In this document: in pieces, positions 1-20,467 of the stretch
How the letters are laid out: the number at the start of each line of letters is the position of its first letter
Numbering within the stretch: the first letter of the stretch is position 1
NCBI RefSeq assembly: GCF_002968285.2
Contig: NZ_CP134400.1
Location: 248,001 to 312,000 of the forward strand
DNA from: Mycobacterium sp. ITM-2016-00318
GTDB taxonomy: Bacteria > Actinomycetota > Actinomycetes > Mycobacteriales > Mycobacteriaceae
DNA length: 64,000 nt
Direction of reading: 5' to 3'
Made by a program: the position numbers and the translations under genes
The notes under the pieces: model-generated
Told to the model about the DNA's origin: nothing
Databases searched by the model: none
Seen by the model: the letters and a program-made list of their open reading frames with translations, nothing else

Positions 1-668
1 ACCGCGGCTTCTTCGACGACCTGGTCACCCCGTTCCTCGGGCTGTACCGGGACAACAACCTGCGTGCCGACTCGTCGGCGGAGAAGCTGGCCAAGCTCAA
101 GCCCGTTTTCGGGGTGCGTTCCGGTGACGCGACGATGACGGCAGGCAACTCCACGCCGCTGACCGACGGTGCGTCGGTGTCGTTGCTGGCCACCGAAGAA
201 TGGGCCGAGGCGCACGGGCATCCGGTGCTGGCGTACTACGTCGACGCCGAGACCGCGGCCGTTGACTACGTCAACGGGCGCGACGGCCTGCTGATGGCGC
301 CGACGTACGCAGTGCCCCGGCTGCTGGCCCGAAACAACCTGAGCCTGCAGGACTTCGACTTCTACGAGATCCACGAGGCGTTCGCGTCGGTCGTGCTGGC
401 GCACCTGCAGGCCTTCGAGTCAGAGGAGTACTGCAAGGAGCGTCTCGGCCTCGACGCGGCGCTCGGCTCGATCGACCGGTCCAAGCTCAACGTGAACGGC
501 TCGTCGCTGGCGGCGGGTCACCCGTTCGCCGCGACGGGCGGCCGCATCGTGGCCCAACTGGCCAAGCAGCTCGCCGAGAAGAAAGCCGAGACCGGTAGGC
601 CGGTGCGAGGCCTGATCTCGATCTGCGCCGCAGGCGGCCAGGGCGTCGCGGCGATCCTCGAGGCATGA
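1..668 (+). CDS. fadA2: Acetyl-CoA acyltransferase (thiolase), 3' part, FadA2-like
   Basis: The gene is cut by the window edge. The open frame runs from base 3 and gives the last 221 residues. The thiolase C-terminal half is clear: NVNGSSLAAGHP carries the GHP histidine, and CAAGGQG near the end carries the second catalytic cysteine. Thiolases cleave 3-ketoacyl-CoA in beta-oxidation or run in the condensing direction. FadA2 is assigned because fadE5 lies nearby, as in M. tuberculosis (Rv0243/Rv0244c), although here four genes separate them. The gene converges on the transporter that ends at 772. Family is certain; the FadA2 name rests on synteny. Confidence 0.85.
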   Translation, partial: RGFFDDLVTPFLGLYRDNNLRADSSAEKLAKLKPVFGVRSGDATMTAGNSTPLTDGASVSLLATEEWAEAHGHPVLAYYVDAETAAVDYVNGRDGLLMAPTYAVPRLLARNNLSLQDFDFYEIHEAFASVVLAHLQAFESEEYCKERLGLDAALGSIDRSKLNVNGSSLAAGHPFAATGGRIVAQLAKQLAEKKAETGRPVRGLISICAAGGQGVAAILEA

Positions 669-771
669 GAAAAATTCTGACGCGGCTGTAACGGCCCCGT
701 TCAACGGATCGATACATGGGATAGCTCCGTGTTGTCGTCTGACCCCCCGACCCGACGGCAACACGGGGCGA

Positions 772-1887
772 CTACTTCGGCGGATCTTTCACCGCCTTGA
801 TCGGCCCCGCCGTCGGCGGCGGGGCGAACAGGTTCCCGCGCACGCTGCCGCGGGCGGTCTGCACCGCCACCAGCCCCCACGTCCCGAGCAGTGCGACGTA
901 GGCGACGGCGGCGGCGATCCGGAACGCGGGCAGCCCGGTGTGGATGGCCAGCTGCGTGGTGCCGGTGACGAAGGTCCCCACCGGAAACGTCAGGCTCCAC
1001 CAGGTCAGCGCGAACGGCATTCCGCGCCGCAGCGTGCGCACGGTCAACTGGGTGGCCAGCGTGATCCACAGCAGGGCGAAGCCCCACACCGGAACGCCGA
1101 ACAGCACCGCGAAGACGCTCATCCCGCTGGCAATGTCGGGGGCCACCGCCAGCGCGGCGTTCGAGCCGAGCAGGCCCGCCGCCGTGATGCCCTGGCCGAG
1201 CGGGCCGAGCACGATCCACAGCGTCGGGACCCGCGTTGTCCCCGACGTCCCGTACAGCGCGAGCCTGCTCCAGATCATCGTGATGATGATCACCGCCGCG
1301 ACCAGTGACAGTCCGAACATGGCGTAGCAGCCGTAGAGCATCGTCGTGCGGCCGCTACCCGGGGCCATGTGCGGGATCAGCAGGGCGCCCGTCGCCGCCG
1401 ACACCATCGGTGGCACCACGGGCATCAGCCACCCGCCGAACGCCGCATCCGGTTCGACGTTGAGCTGGGTGAACATCAGGTAGGGAATCGTCGCGGCGGT
1501 GAACAGTCCGCCGAGGGTGCCCGCTGACCACAACATCCAGGAGAGATCGACGGCCATCCGCTCGCCGATCAGGTCCTTGCCGGTCAGCAGCGCGCCCGCA
1601 CCGACTGTCATCAGCGCCATCGGCGCGGCGCCGTAGAAGTGGCTCATCTGCGGGTTGCGCGCATGGCTGCGCGCCACGGTGGGATGGCGCGCCCATTGCG
1701 CGGTCACCGCGATCACGAGCACCACAAGCAGTGCGGCGGCGACCACCCACACGATGTGCGAGAACCCCCGCAGCCCTGGCACGTGCACCGGCAGCGTGAC
1801 GCCTGCGGTGGCCACGATCCCGGTGCCCATCACCGAGGCGAACCAATTCGGTCCGAAGTTCTGCAGCCGGGCCAATTCGGTGGTCAT
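772..1887 (-). CDS. TDT-family (TehA/SLAC1-type) transporter
   Basis: A 371-residue integral membrane protein of the tellurite-resistance/dicarboxylate transporter family, which includes TehA, Mae1-type malate carriers and SLAC1 anion channels. The N-terminal signature NWFASVMGTGIVA is typical, and roughly ten hydrophobic helices follow along the whole length. The ATG at 1887 starts directly before this signature. A much longer upstream extension in the same frame lies over the divergent oxidoreductase gene and is rejected. The two start codons are only about 40 bases apart, so the two promoters must overlap. The substrate (dicarboxylate, sulfite or other anion) cannot be read from sequence. 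Confidence 0.85.
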   Translation of the reverse strand: MTTELARLQNFGPNWFASVMGTGIVATAGVTLPVHVPGLRGFSHIVWVVAAALLVVLVIAVTAQWARHPTVARSHARNPQMSHFYGAAPMALMTVGAGALLTGKDLIGERMAVDLSWMLWSAGTLGGLFTAATIPYLMFTQLNVEPDAAFGGWLMPVVPPMVSAATGALLIPHMAPGSGRTTMLYGCYAMFGLSLVAAVIIITMIWSRLALYGTSGTTRVPTLWIVLGPLGQGITAAGLLGSNAALAVAPDIASGMSVFAVLFGVPVWGFALLWITLATQLTVRTLRRGMPFALTWWSLTFPVGTFVTGTTQLAIHTGLPAFRIAAAVAYVALLGTWGLVAVQTARGSVRGNLFAPPPTAGPIKAVKDPPK

Positions 1888-1926
1888 GGGGCAACATCGT
1901 GTCACGCACGTGCTTCGATGGGTCGC

Positions 1927-2847
1927 ATGCGAATGAGCCTCAACCTCGTCAGCGCCATCGGCGGCTCGCCAATCGATTCTCTGGTGGCGGCCCTCGCCAC
2001 CGCACGCGACGAGGGTTTCCGACGGATCTGGATGGCGCAGATGCCCTTCGACGGTGACCTGTTGACGGCCCTCGCCGTGGCGATGCGCGAGGTCGACGGG
2101 ATCGAGGTCGGATCCGCGGTGCTGCCGATACAGAACCAGCATCCGATGCAGATGGCGCAGCGCGCGCTCACGTTGAACGCCATCGCAGGCGGCCGCTTCA
2201 TCCTCGGCCTCGGCATGACGCATCAGGCCGTCACCGAGGGCATGTGGGGGATTCCCTACGACAAGCCGGTGCGCCGGATGCGGGAGTATCTCGACGCGCT
2301 GCAACCGCTGCTCGCCGGTGAGGCCGTCAACGCGGTCGGTGAGACGGTGACGGCTCGCGGCGCTCTTCAGATCGCGGGCGCGCCGGAACCCGAGGTGTAT
2401 CTCGCCGCGCTCGGTCCGCAGATGCTCAAGCTGTGCGGCCGCCGCACGGCGGGCACGCTGACGTGGATGTGCGGGCCGAAGACGCTCGGCGACCACATCG
2501 GGCCGACGCTGCGGGCGGCGGCCGAGGAGGCTGGACGGCCTGCGGGAGCTGTTCGCGTGGTGGCCGGCCTGCCGGTCAGCGTCACCGACGATGTGGCAGG
2601 AGCGCGGGCGCAGGCCGCCGAGCAGTTCGGGATGTATGGAACGCTGCCCTCCTACCGCGCGATGCTCGACCGGGAGGGCTACGCCGACCCCGAGGACGCC
2701 GCGATCATCGGCGACGAGACGGCGGTGTCCGAGCGGCTCGAGGAGTTGAGCGCGCTCGGCGTCGACGAGTTCTCCGCGGTGGTCTTCGACACCGCCCCTG
2801 AGGTGCGCGAACGCACCCGCGCGCTGCTGCTCTCGAAGGACTCCTGA
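1927..2847 (+). CDS. LLM-class (probably F420-dependent) oxidoreductase
   Basis: About 306 residues with the luciferase-like monooxygenase TIM-barrel pattern: an N-terminal beta strand (MSLNLVSAIGG), the family core ALTLNAIAGGRFILGLG, and a C-terminal region with a probable cofactor phosphate site. Mycobacteria use many such enzymes with F420 or FMN to reduce or oxidise small molecules; the substrate here is unknown. In-frame ATG codons lie at 1918, 1927 and 1933. None has a strong ribosome site, so the start is uncertain by a few codons. It is divergent from the TDT transporter, which suggests a functional pair but does not prove one. Confidence 0.8.
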   Translation: MRMSLNLVSAIGGSPIDSLVAALATARDEGFRRIWMAQMPFDGDLLTALAVAMREVDGIEVGSAVLPIQNQHPMQMAQRALTLNAIAGGRFILGLGMTHQAVTEGMWGIPYDKPVRRMREYLDALQPLLAGEAVNAVGETVTARGALQIAGAPEPEVYLAALGPQMLKLCGRRTAGTLTWMCGPKTLGDHIGPTLRAAAEEAGRPAGAVRVVAGLPVSVTDDVAGARAQAAEQFGMYGTLPSYRAMLDREGYADPEDAAIIGDETAVSERLEELSALGVDEFSAVVFDTAPEVRERTRALLLSKDS

Positions 2848-3003
2848 GGACCGGAAATTGCCTCTGGTATGACCGTTGTCACAGGGGTACAGTCGATCGC
2901 ACGACGGGTTCGGGAGTGACCGATCCAAAGAGTCGGCAAGAGGTGAAAGCCGACCGCGCGAGACTAATGTGACGCACCTCGAATGTCCTCCCGGACCCGC
3001 CCT

Positions 3004-3738
3004 TTATTGTTTCTGGGTCAGGTACGCGACGATGCCCGCGGTGATCGCTTCGGCGTAGCGTTGCCGCCCTTCGGGGGTCTCCATCGCGGCAGCGTCGTCG
3101 GCGTTGCGCATGTTCCCGGTCTCCACGAGGACCGCCGGATAGTCGGCGAGGTTGAGACCCGCGAGGTCGGCACGGCCGTACAGCCCGTCAGAGCCGAGAT
3201 ACGTGGACGGCTGCAGTCCTGCCGCGACCATGGAGTCGCGCATGACGGTCGCCAACTGCACCGACCCGGCGCCCTGCGCGTCGTTGAGCGGGGGTGCGGA
3301 GTAGTTGACGTGGAAGCCGTGCCCGGAGGGCGGTCCGCCGTCGGCGTGGATGCTGACGTTGGCGTCGGGATGCATGGCGTTGGCCGCCGCCGCCCGCGCG
3401 TCGACGCACGGCCCGACCGAGCCGTCGTCGGCCCGCGACATCTGGGTGTGCACACCCCTGCGCTCGAGCGCGGTGCGCACCATGGCCGCGACGTCCCAGT
3501 TGAAGCTGTGCTCGGGATAGCCGTCGGCCGTCGACGTCCCCGTCGTCTGGCAGTCCTTGGTGCCTCCGCGTCCGTTGGGCACCTGGCTGGTGATCGACGC
3601 GTCGTTCGCGCCGCTGTGGCCGGGGTCGATGAAGACACTCATCCCTTCGATCGAAGACGCGCGTGCGGTCGCCGGGCAGACAAGCGCAGCGAGCACCAAA
3701 ACGACGCAGGCAAGGGTCACACTTCGGGATGTCACCAC
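3004..3738 (-). CDS. ami1: N-acetylmuramoyl-L-alanine amidase, Ami1 (Rv3717)-like
   Basis: A 244-residue exported Amidase_3 zinc enzyme that cuts the amide between MurNAc and the peptide stem of peptidoglycan. An N-terminal hydrophobic segment (about residues 7-25) ending in AxA-like sites is the signal peptide. Putative zinc ligands are H41 (DPGHSG), E76 (YPEHSF) and H131 (SIHADGG); the catalytic base is E206 (VLVETGN). C63 and C111 match the cysteines of the mycobacterial family. There is no cell-wall-binding domain, as in Rv3717. The GTG at 3738, with GAGAG upstream, is chosen because it leaves a normal signal peptide; a second GTG follows immediately. Confidence 0.9.
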   Translation of the reverse strand: MVTSRSVTLACVVLVLAALVCPATARASSIEGMSVFIDPGHSGANDASITSQVPNGRGGTKDCQTTGTSTADGYPEHSFNWDVAAMVRTALERRGVHTQMSRADDGSVGPCVDARAAAANAMHPDANVSIHADGGPPSGHGFHVNYSAPPLNDAQGAGSVQLATVMRDSMVAAGLQPSTYLGSDGLYGRADLAGLNLADYPAVLVETGNMRNADDAAAMETPEGRQRYAEAITAGIVAYLTQKQ

Positions 3739-3806
3739 AGGAACACTCTCGCACTCTGCCCGCCTTGGCGAATTCTTGGCGGCGATCAGCGCTCGATGGA
3801 CCACTG

Positions 3807-4451
3807 TCAAGTGTCGCGCCACTCGAGCCCGCCGAGAGACCAGATCGTCAGGTACGCGAGCCCGAAGAACGCCGCCACGGCGACTGCCACCCCCGTGGAC
3901 TGCACGTAGGCGAAGGGTGACCGCACCCACTCGAGCGTCTCGGTGATCACCAGGGTCGGCTGTCTGACCAGATCCCACGAGTTCCACCGCTGGAAGCGTC
4001 CGATGACGACCCCTATCGCGCAGAGTCCGACGGAGACGACGACGGTCGCCCATCCGAACACCGGGCCGAACTCGCGCTCGATTCGTATGTGCACCAAGCG
4101 CATCGACACGACACCGAGCAGGATGCCCGTCCATGCCGCGAAGCCGTACTGCAGGACATGGCGCCAGAGTTCAACGCCCTCCCCCAGGTGGACGAGGTCT
4201 GTCACCAGATAGGGCGCGTTCGGCAGGAAGGCGAGCCAGCCGAGGCCCAGCGGAAGCAGCCAGACGCGGCGGCCTGCGGTGGCGAACCAGATCGCGAAGA
4301 AGACCGGGATCCATGCGAGGAACAGATTCCAGACGAGGAACCGCGTCGGGTAGTACAGCGGGCTGTACGGGTCGGTGATGCCGAGCGCAACGGTCAGGGC
4401 GCTCGTCGCCACCAGCGATACGAACAGCGCAACGAGGCGCACGGTGATCAC
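3807..4451 (-). CDS. DUF1361 membrane protein
   Basis: A 214-residue multi-pass membrane protein with about six hydrophobic helices. It has the DUF1361 signatures: an N-terminal FLVWNLFLAWIP block, WLAFLPNAPYLVTDL in the middle, and GRFQRWNSWD in a later loop. The family's biochemical function is unknown. It lies just upstream of the amidase on the same strand with a 68-base gap, so the two may be co-transcribed. A strong terminator for fadE5 lies directly upstream, so transcription probably starts within the short region after it. Confidence 0.85.
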   Translation of the reverse strand: MITVRLVALFVSLVATSALTVALGITDPYSPLYYPTRFLVWNLFLAWIPVFFAIWFATAGRRVWLLPLGLGWLAFLPNAPYLVTDLVHLGEGVELWRHVLQYGFAAWTGILLGVVSMRLVHIRIEREFGPVFGWATVVVSVGLCAIGVVIGRFQRWNSWDLVRQPTLVITETLEWVRSPFAYVQSTGVAVAVAAFFGLAYLTIWSLGGLEWRDT

Positions 4452-4475
4452 TGCTTCAGTGTGCCGAAGCGACGC

Positions 4476-4508
4476 AAAAGCCCCCGGGGAAGAGTCCCGG
4501 GGGCTTTT
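4476..4508 (-). terminator. Rho-independent terminator of fadE5
   Basis: A perfect 13-bp stem AAAAGCCCCCGGG / CCCGGGGGCTTTT with a 7-base loop. Reading on the minus strand, the GC-rich stem is followed by a T run. It lies 24 bases beyond the fadE5 stop and before the DUF1361 start, so it should end fadE5 transcription. Confidence 0.9.
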
Positions 4509-4531
4509 GGTCCGATGCGGCGAGAGAAGGC

Positions 4532-6367
4532 TTAGAAGGCCGCCTCGTCCAGTTCCATGATGTCGTTGTCGATGTTCTCGATCACCGCACGGGTGCTGGT
4601 GAGCAGCGGCAGCATGTTCTTGGCGAAGAACGACGCAACCGCGACCTTGCCCTCGTAGAAGGCGCGGTCGTCACCGCTGGCACCTGCGTCGAGCGCCTCG
4701 ATCGCGACGGCGGCCTGCTTGGCGAGCAGCCAGCCGATGGCCAGGTCTCCGACACTCATCAGGAAGCGCACGGAACCGAGGCCGACCTTGTAGAGGCTCT
4801 GGGGGGTCTCCTGCGCGGCCATCAGGTATCCGGTCAGCGAGGCGGCCATCGCCTGCACGTCCTCCAGCGCGGTCGCCAGCAGCGCCCGCTCGGCCTTCAG
4901 GCGGCCGTTGCCGGACTCGTTGCGCACGAACTGCTCGATCTGGCCGGCCACGTGGGCCAGCGCCACACCCTTGTCACGGACGATCTTGCGGAAGAAGAAG
5001 TCCTGCGCCTGGATGGCGGTGGTGCCCTCGTAGAGCGAGTCGATCTTGGCGTCGCGGATGTACTGCTCGATCGGGTAGTCCTGCAGGAAGCCGGAGCCGC
5101 CGAAGGTCTGCAGGCTCTCGGTCAGCTTGGCGTAGGCCTGCTCCGAGCCGACGCCCTTGACGATCGGCAGCATCAGGTCGTTGACCTTGACCGCCAGCTC
5201 GGCGTCGACGTCGTGAAGGGCCTTGGCGACCGCGTCGTCCTGATAGGTCGACGTGAACAGGTACAGCGCGCGCAGACCCTCGGCGTAGGCCTTCTGGGTC
5301 ATCAGGCTGCGACGCACATCGGGGTGATGCGTGATGGTCACCCGCGGCGCGGTCTTGTCGGTCATCTGGGTCATGTCGGCGCCCTGCACGCGGTTCTTCG
5401 CGTAGTCGAGCGCGTTGAGGTAACCGGTCGACAGGGTGGCGATGGCCTTGGTGCCGACCATCATTCGCGCCTGCTCGATGACGTCGAACATCTGCGCGAT
5501 GCCCTCGTGCGTCTCGCCGACCAGCCAGCCGACGGCGGGCTTGTCGTGCTGGCCGAGGGACAGCTCGCATGTCGCGGAGACCTTCAGGCCCATCTTGTGC
5601 TCGACGTTGGTGACGTACACACCGTTGCGCTCGCCGATCTCGCCGGTCTCGAAGTCGAAGTGGAACTTCGGCACGAAGAACAGCGACAGCCCCTTGGTGC
5701 CAGGCCCTGCGCCCTCGGGGCGGGCCAGCACCAGGTGAAAGATGTTCTCGAACAGGTCGCCGGAGTCACCCGAGGTGATGAAGCGCTTCACACCGTCGAT
5801 GTGCCAGGAACCGTCGTCCTGCTTGACCGCCTTCGTGCGGCCTGCGCCGACGTCGGAGCCCGCGTCGGGCTCGGTCAGCACCATCGTGGAGCCCCAACCG
5901 CGCTCGGCGGCGATGACGGCCCACTTCTTCTGCTCGTCGGTGCCGAGGCGGTACAGGATGTTGGCGAAGCCTGCGCCGCCGCCGTACATCCACACTGCCG
6001 GGTTGGCGCCGAGGATGTGCTCGTGCAGTGCCCACATGAGCGCCTTGGGCGCGGGTACACCGCCGAGTTCTTCATCGAGACCGACGCGGTCCCAGCCGCC
6101 GTCGAGCATGGCGCGGACCGACTTCTTGAACGGCTCGGGCAGCGTCACGGAGTGAGTCTTGGGGTCGAACGTCGGGGGGTTGCGGTCGCTGTCGGCGAAC
6201 GACTCTGCGATCGGGCCCTCGGCCAGCCTGGCGATCTCGCCGAGCATGTCCCTGGCGGTGTCGGCGTCGAGGTCGGCGTATTCGCCCTCACCGAGCGCCT
6301 TGTCGAGGCCCAAGACCTCGAACAGATTGAAAACCTGGTCACGAACGTTGCTCTTGTAGTGGCTCAC
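4532..6367 (-). CDS. fadE5: Acyl-CoA dehydrogenase FadE5
   Basis: A 611-residue FAD-dependent acyl-CoA dehydrogenase, the same length as M. tuberculosis FadE5 (Rv0244c). It introduces the 2,3-trans double bond into acyl-CoA in beta-oxidation; FadE5 is known for broad chain-length use. The flavin/substrate motif [13 protein letters not shown] is present, and the catalytic glutamate is E447 in [10 protein letters not shown]. The N- and C-terminal extensions match the long ACAD subclass. The ATG at 6367 is preceded on the minus strand by GAGGAGGAAA, a strong ribosome site. The upstream divergent region holds repeated AAGTTACC-type sites. Transcription ends at the hairpin at 4476-4508. Confidence 0.95.
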   Translation of the reverse strand: MSHYKSNVRDQVFNLFEVLGLDKALGEGEYADLDADTARDMLGEIARLAEGPIAESFADSDRNPPTFDPKTHSVTLPEPFKKSVRAMLDGGWDRVGLDEELGGVPAPKALMWALHEHILGANPAVWMYGGGAGFANILYRLGTDEQKKWAVIAAERGWGSTMVLTEPDAGSDVGAGRTKAVKQDDGSWHIDGVKRFITSGDSGDLFENIFHLVLARPEGAGPGTKGLSLFFVPKFHFDFETGEIGERNGVYVTNVEHKMGLKVSATCELSLGQHDKPAVGWLVGETHEGIAQMFDVIEQARMMVGTKAIATLSTGYLNALDYAKNRVQGADMTQMTDKTAPRVTITHHPDVRRSLMTQKAYAEGLRALYLFTSTYQDDAVAKALHDVDAELAVKVNDLMLPIVKGVGSEQAYAKLTESLQTFGGSGFLQDYPIEQYIRDAKIDSLYEGTTAIQAQDFFFRKIVRDKGVALAHVAGQIEQFVRNESGNGRLKAERALLATALEDVQAMAASLTGYLMAAQETPQSLYKVGLGSVRFLMSVGDLAIGWLLAKQAAVAIEALDAGASGDDRAFYEGKVAVASFFAKNMLPLLTSTRAVIENIDNDIMELDEAAF

Positions 6368-6410
6368 GTTTCCTCCTCGTCGAGAATGCCACTGTCGGTT
6401 GGGTACTTTT

Positions 6411-6503
6411 GGCTAAGTTACCCACCAGTAACTGCGGCCGACTATACCGCCCGGTAACTTCAACGCAAAGCCACCCCGAGCAATTTCCGGCGGCTAAGTA
6501 ACC
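6411..6503. promoter_or_regulatory. Repeated AAGTTACC-type operator sites between fadE5 and the divergent gene
   Basis: The divergent intergenic region has four related sites. GGCTAAGTTACC (6411-6422) and GGCTAAGTAACC (6492-6503) are direct copies differing at one base. GGTAACTT (6453-6460) is an exact inverted copy of AAGTTACC. AGTTAC-N6-GTAACT (6416-6433) is a local palindrome. This looks like a binding array for a fatty-acid or lipid regulator acting on fadE5; the regulator is unknown. Confidence 0.5.
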
Positions 6504-6613
6504 AGACGGTTGGTCGGGTGCCGTCTGACCGGCAGAAATCCGCATTGATCTGCTGTTTCGTTCGCCTGTGATACCTGCCACAGCGTTGTCACACAGACCA
6601 CTAAGGTGAACGT

Positions 6614-7699
6614 ATGCAACAGCGGGTGGCGGTATGGGGAACGGGCAACATGGGGTCGACGGCGATCCGGTCGGCACTCGCGTTCCCCGGGCTGGGGCTA
6701 TCCGGGATCATCACCTCGTCGGAGGCGAAGAACGGCATGGACGCCGCCGAGTTCGTCGGCCTCGACAGCCCCACCGGGCTGATGGCGACGACGGACGTCG
6801 ACGCCGCGCTCGCCGCATGCGACGCCGTCGCCTACATGGCGTCCGGCGACGTCCGTCCCGAGGAGGCGGTCAACGACATCGAGCGCTGCCTGCGGGCGGG
6901 CAAGCACGTCGTCACGCCGTCGCTGTACTCGCTCTACGACCCGCGGTCCGCGCCGCCCGAGTGGGTCGAGCGACTGACCGCGGCCGCCGAGGAGGGCGGT
7001 TCGACGCTGCTCGTCAGCGGCGTCGATCCGGGCTGGGGCAATGACGCGCTCGCTGTGACGGCGGCCAGCCTCTGCACCCGCATCCGATCCATCACCTGTC
7101 AGGAGATCTTCGACTACTCCACCTACGACCAGCCGTTCGCGGTCAAGGTGTCCTGCGGCTTCGGCGGCTCGATGGACGAGACGCCGATGATGCTGCTGCC
7201 GACGATCCCCACGATGGTGTGGGGCGGCAACGTCCGGCTGATCGGCCGCGGGCTCGGCATCGAGATCGACGACATCACCGAAGAGGTCGAGCGCCTTCCC
7301 CTCCAGCAGGCGGTGGACACCGTGATGGGCCGCTTCGACGAGGGCACGCAGGGCGCCTTCCGGCTCAAGGTGATCGGCTGGTCCGGCGGCAAGCAGCGGG
7401 TCGTCATCGACCACATCACCCGCATCCATGCCTCCTGTGCGCCCGAGTGGCCCTATCCCGACGAGGGCGTCGGCGATCACCGCGTCATCGTGGACGGCGA
7501 TCCTGCGCTGACGATCACGACCCGCGCCGACGTGCCCGGTGGGACCCGCGCCGACGGTGGAAACACCACCGCCGCGAATCGACTGCTCGGCGCGATCACC
7601 TGGCTCGCGGAGCAGAAGCCGGGCATCTACGACGGACTGCAGGTGCCACTGCGCTCGGCGTTGCCCGCCGAGGCGGAAGCCGAGCGCTGGAGCGACTGA
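6614..7699 (+). CDS. DapB-N-like NAD(P)-dependent reductase of unknown substrate
   Basis: A 361-residue protein beginning QRVAVWGTGNMGSTAIRSA, a Rossmann NAD(P)-binding loop of the dihydrodipicolinate-reductase N-domain type. A serine- and glycine-rich middle and an acidic C-terminus follow. Mycobacteria carry several such proteins, related to 2,4-diaminopentanoate dehydrogenase; their substrates are unknown. In M. smegmatis, from memory, an equivalent gene sits between fadE5 and the TPP PKS. It is divergent from fadE5 and its stop is one base from the PKS stop, so it is not in the PKS operon. A role in lipid metabolism is only a guess from position. Confidence 0.7.
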   Translation: MQQRVAVWGTGNMGSTAIRSALAFPGLGLSGIITSSEAKNGMDAAEFVGLDSPTGLMATTDVDAALAACDAVAYMASGDVRPEEAVNDIERCLRAGKHVVTPSLYSLYDPRSAPPEWVERLTAAAEEGGSTLLVSGVDPGWGNDALAVTAASLCTRIRSITCQEIFDYSTYDQPFAVKVSCGFGGSMDETPMMLLPTIPTMVWGGNVRLIGRGLGIEIDDITEEVERLPLQQAVDTVMGRFDEGTQGAFRLKVIGWSGGKQRVVIDHITRIHASCAPEWPYPDEGVGDHRVIVDGDPALTITTRADVPGGTRADGGNTTAANRLLGAITWLAEQKPGIYDGLQVPLRSALPAEAEAERWSD

Positions 7700-7700
7700 G

Positions 7701-18782
<11,082 letters not shown>

Positions 18783-18790
18783 GAAGTTGT

Positions 18791-18797
18791 CCTCCTT
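18791..18797 (-). promoter_or_regulatory. Ribosome binding site that fixes the PKS start
   Basis: AAGGAGG on the minus strand, 8 bases before the GTG at 18782. This places the protein start eleven residues before the first KS motif and excludes an 88-residue upstream extension. Confidence 0.85.
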
Positions 18798-18813
18798 GAG
18801 GGGTTCGGCGGTA

Positions 18814-18849
18814 GCGTGCAAATCAACGCAGACGAAAACTATTGCACGC
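18814..18849. promoter_or_regulatory. Inverted repeat in the pks/papA3 divergent promoter region
   Basis: GCGTGCAA (18814-18821) and its exact inverse TTGCACGC (18842-18849), separated by 20 bases, lie in the 199-base region between the divergent PKS and papA3 starts. A related half site, GGCACGCGAGG, follows. It could be an operator or a looped site for a regulator that switches both arms of the TPP locus. No known regulator motif was recognised. Confidence 0.4.
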
Positions 18850-18981
18850 AAGTCGTTGGCACGCGAGGCGTTGCTAATGGGCTGCCACAAGCGAAAAGCG
18901 ACTCGACCGTAACCGAGGGTATGTTGATCCAGCAAAGTGTGATGCCGGGCGCCGGACCGGCCAACCAGGAAGGATGGCGTT

Positions 18982-20403
18982 TTGCGCATTGGCAAGATAA
19001 CTATTGGCGCTCTTGACGAATGGGCGGTGAATCCGGGCTCGGTCACCTCTTGGCGCCCGACCGCGGCGGCTCAGGAAACGGCGCGACGCGCGCCTGTGAG
19101 CCCGGTGCCAGTTAGCTACATGCAACGTCAGCATCTACGCAACTACAGCGACCGCAGCGCTGCGGGACTGAACTTCTCCCGGCAGATCATCGCCAGCTGC
19201 GATGTGCCGGGCCAGTGCGATATCTCAGCCATGGACCACGCGGTCAATGCTTACCTGCGTCGGCACGACACGTTCCGCAGCTGGTTCTCCGAGACCGCCG
19301 AGGGAGAGTTCATCCGGCATGCCGTCGCCGATCCGGCCGACATCGAATTCCGGCCCGTCGATCACGGTCACATGACCGTCGACGAGATACGCGATCACGT
19401 TGTGGCGATACCGAATCCGCTGGAGTGGGGCTGCTTCGTTTTCGGGATAGTTCAGAACGACAGCTACTTCTCATTCTTCGCCGCTATGGACCATGTCCAC
19501 GGGGACGCGACCCTGATCGGCACGACAATGCTGGAAGCCAACGGGATGTACTCGGCGTTGAGCGGGACCGGACAGGCCCTCGCGCTTCCCGACGCAGGTA
19601 GCTTCGACGACTTCTGCGTCCGTGAACGCGAGTACACGTCGGAGTTGACGGTGGATACGCCGGAGGTACAGGCCTGGATCGACTTCGCCGAGAACGACGG
19701 TGGTGGCTTCCCTGGATTCCCGCTGCCACTGGGCAATCCGAACGACTCGACGAAGAGCGACATGACGTCGCACATCCTGATGAACACGGCGCAGACCGAA
19801 CGCTTCGAATCGGCCTGCACGGCCTCGGGCGCGCGGTTCGTCGGCGGCCTGTTTGCCTGTCTGGGCCTGGTGGAGCATGAACTCACCGGGGCGCTGACCT
19901 ATTACGGGCTCACTCCGAGGGATTCCCGGACCGCAAGCGACAATTTCATGACGCAGGGATGGTTCACCGGGTTGATTCCGATCACCGTTCCGGTTGCGGC
20001 GACGTCTTTCACCGATGCCGCATGGGCGGCGCAGGCCTCTTTCGATTCCGGTCTGGACATGGCCAGGGTGCCGTATTACCGCGTTTTGGAGTTGGCGCCC
20101 TGGCTGAACTGGCCACAGCCGAACTTTCCTGTGTCGAATTTCCTGCACGGCGGTGCAGCACCGCTGAATGCGATTCTTGCGGCGGCGGACATGGGCCTTG
20201 CGAACAATATCGGGATCTACCCCGACGGCCGGTTCTCCTACCAGTTGACGATCTACATTTTCCGGTACGCGGAGGGCACGGTCATGGCGATCATGCATCC
20301 CGACAACCCGGTCGCCAGAAAATCGGTCACCCGCTACATGGACGCGATGAGATCGGTGGCCGTGCGGGTTGCTGACAGCGGCGACTGGGGACGCGTCGCA
20401 TAG
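18982..20403 (+). CDS. papA3: Polyketide-associated acyltransferase PapA3
   Basis: A 473-residue condensation-fold acyltransferase of the PapA family. The catalytic HxxxD motif is His171-Val-His-Gly-Asp175. PapA3 proteins acylate trehalose; in the TPP pathway the enzyme is thought to build a diacyltrehalose precursor in the cytosol. The start is an unusual TTG at 18982: it gives the conserved N-terminus [14 protein letters not shown], and GGAAGGA at 18968-18974 lies 7 bases upstream. The ATG at 18974 is in another frame and stops at once. It is divergent from the PKS and followed after 64 bases by mmpL10. Confidence 0.9.
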   Translation: MRIGKITIGALDEWAVNPGSVTSWRPTAAAQETARRAPVSPVPVSYMQRQHLRNYSDRSAAGLNFSRQIIASCDVPGQCDISAMDHAVNAYLRRHDTFRSWFSETAEGEFIRHAVADPADIEFRPVDHGHMTVDEIRDHVVAIPNPLEWGCFVFGIVQNDSYFSFFAAMDHVHGDATLIGTTMLEANGMYSALSGTGQALALPDAGSFDDFCVREREYTSELTVDTPEVQAWIDFAENDGGGFPGFPLPLGNPNDSTKSDMTSHILMNTAQTERFESACTASGARFVGGLFACLGLVEHELTGALTYYGLTPRDSRTASDNFMTQGWFTGLIPITVPVAATSFTDAAWAAQASFDSGLDMARVPYYRVLELAPWLNWPQPNFPVSNFLHGGAAPLNAILAAADMGLANNIGIYPDGRFSYQLTIYIFRYAEGTVMAIMHPDNPVARKSVTRYMDAMRSVAVRVADSGDWGRVA

Positions 20404-20467
20404 CGCGAGCAAAATATGGCCAGAGTTTTTTCGCGACGCGCGAATTCGCGGCGAGGATGAGGACGAT

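Noticed and set aside
1888..2928. A large extension of the TDT transporter frame over the LLM gene
   Set aside because: It is the antisense of a clear luciferase-like coding region, and the family N-terminus starts at 1887.
2848..3003. Hairpin GTCGGC ... GCCGAC (2932-2954) and nearby pairing sequence as a possible riboswitch
   Set aside because: The region lies between two convergent genes, so there is no downstream gene on the plus strand for it to control, and I could not match it to a known riboswitch.
18783..19046. An 88-residue N-terminal extension of the PKS
   Set aside because: It has no ribosome site and overlaps the divergent promoter and papA3 start, whereas AAGGAGG precedes the GTG at 18782.
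20439..20450. Perfect palindrome CGCGAATTCGCG between papA3 and mmpL10
   Set aside because: Short and GC-rich; one copy in a 64-base gap within an operon is not enough to call an operator or terminator.
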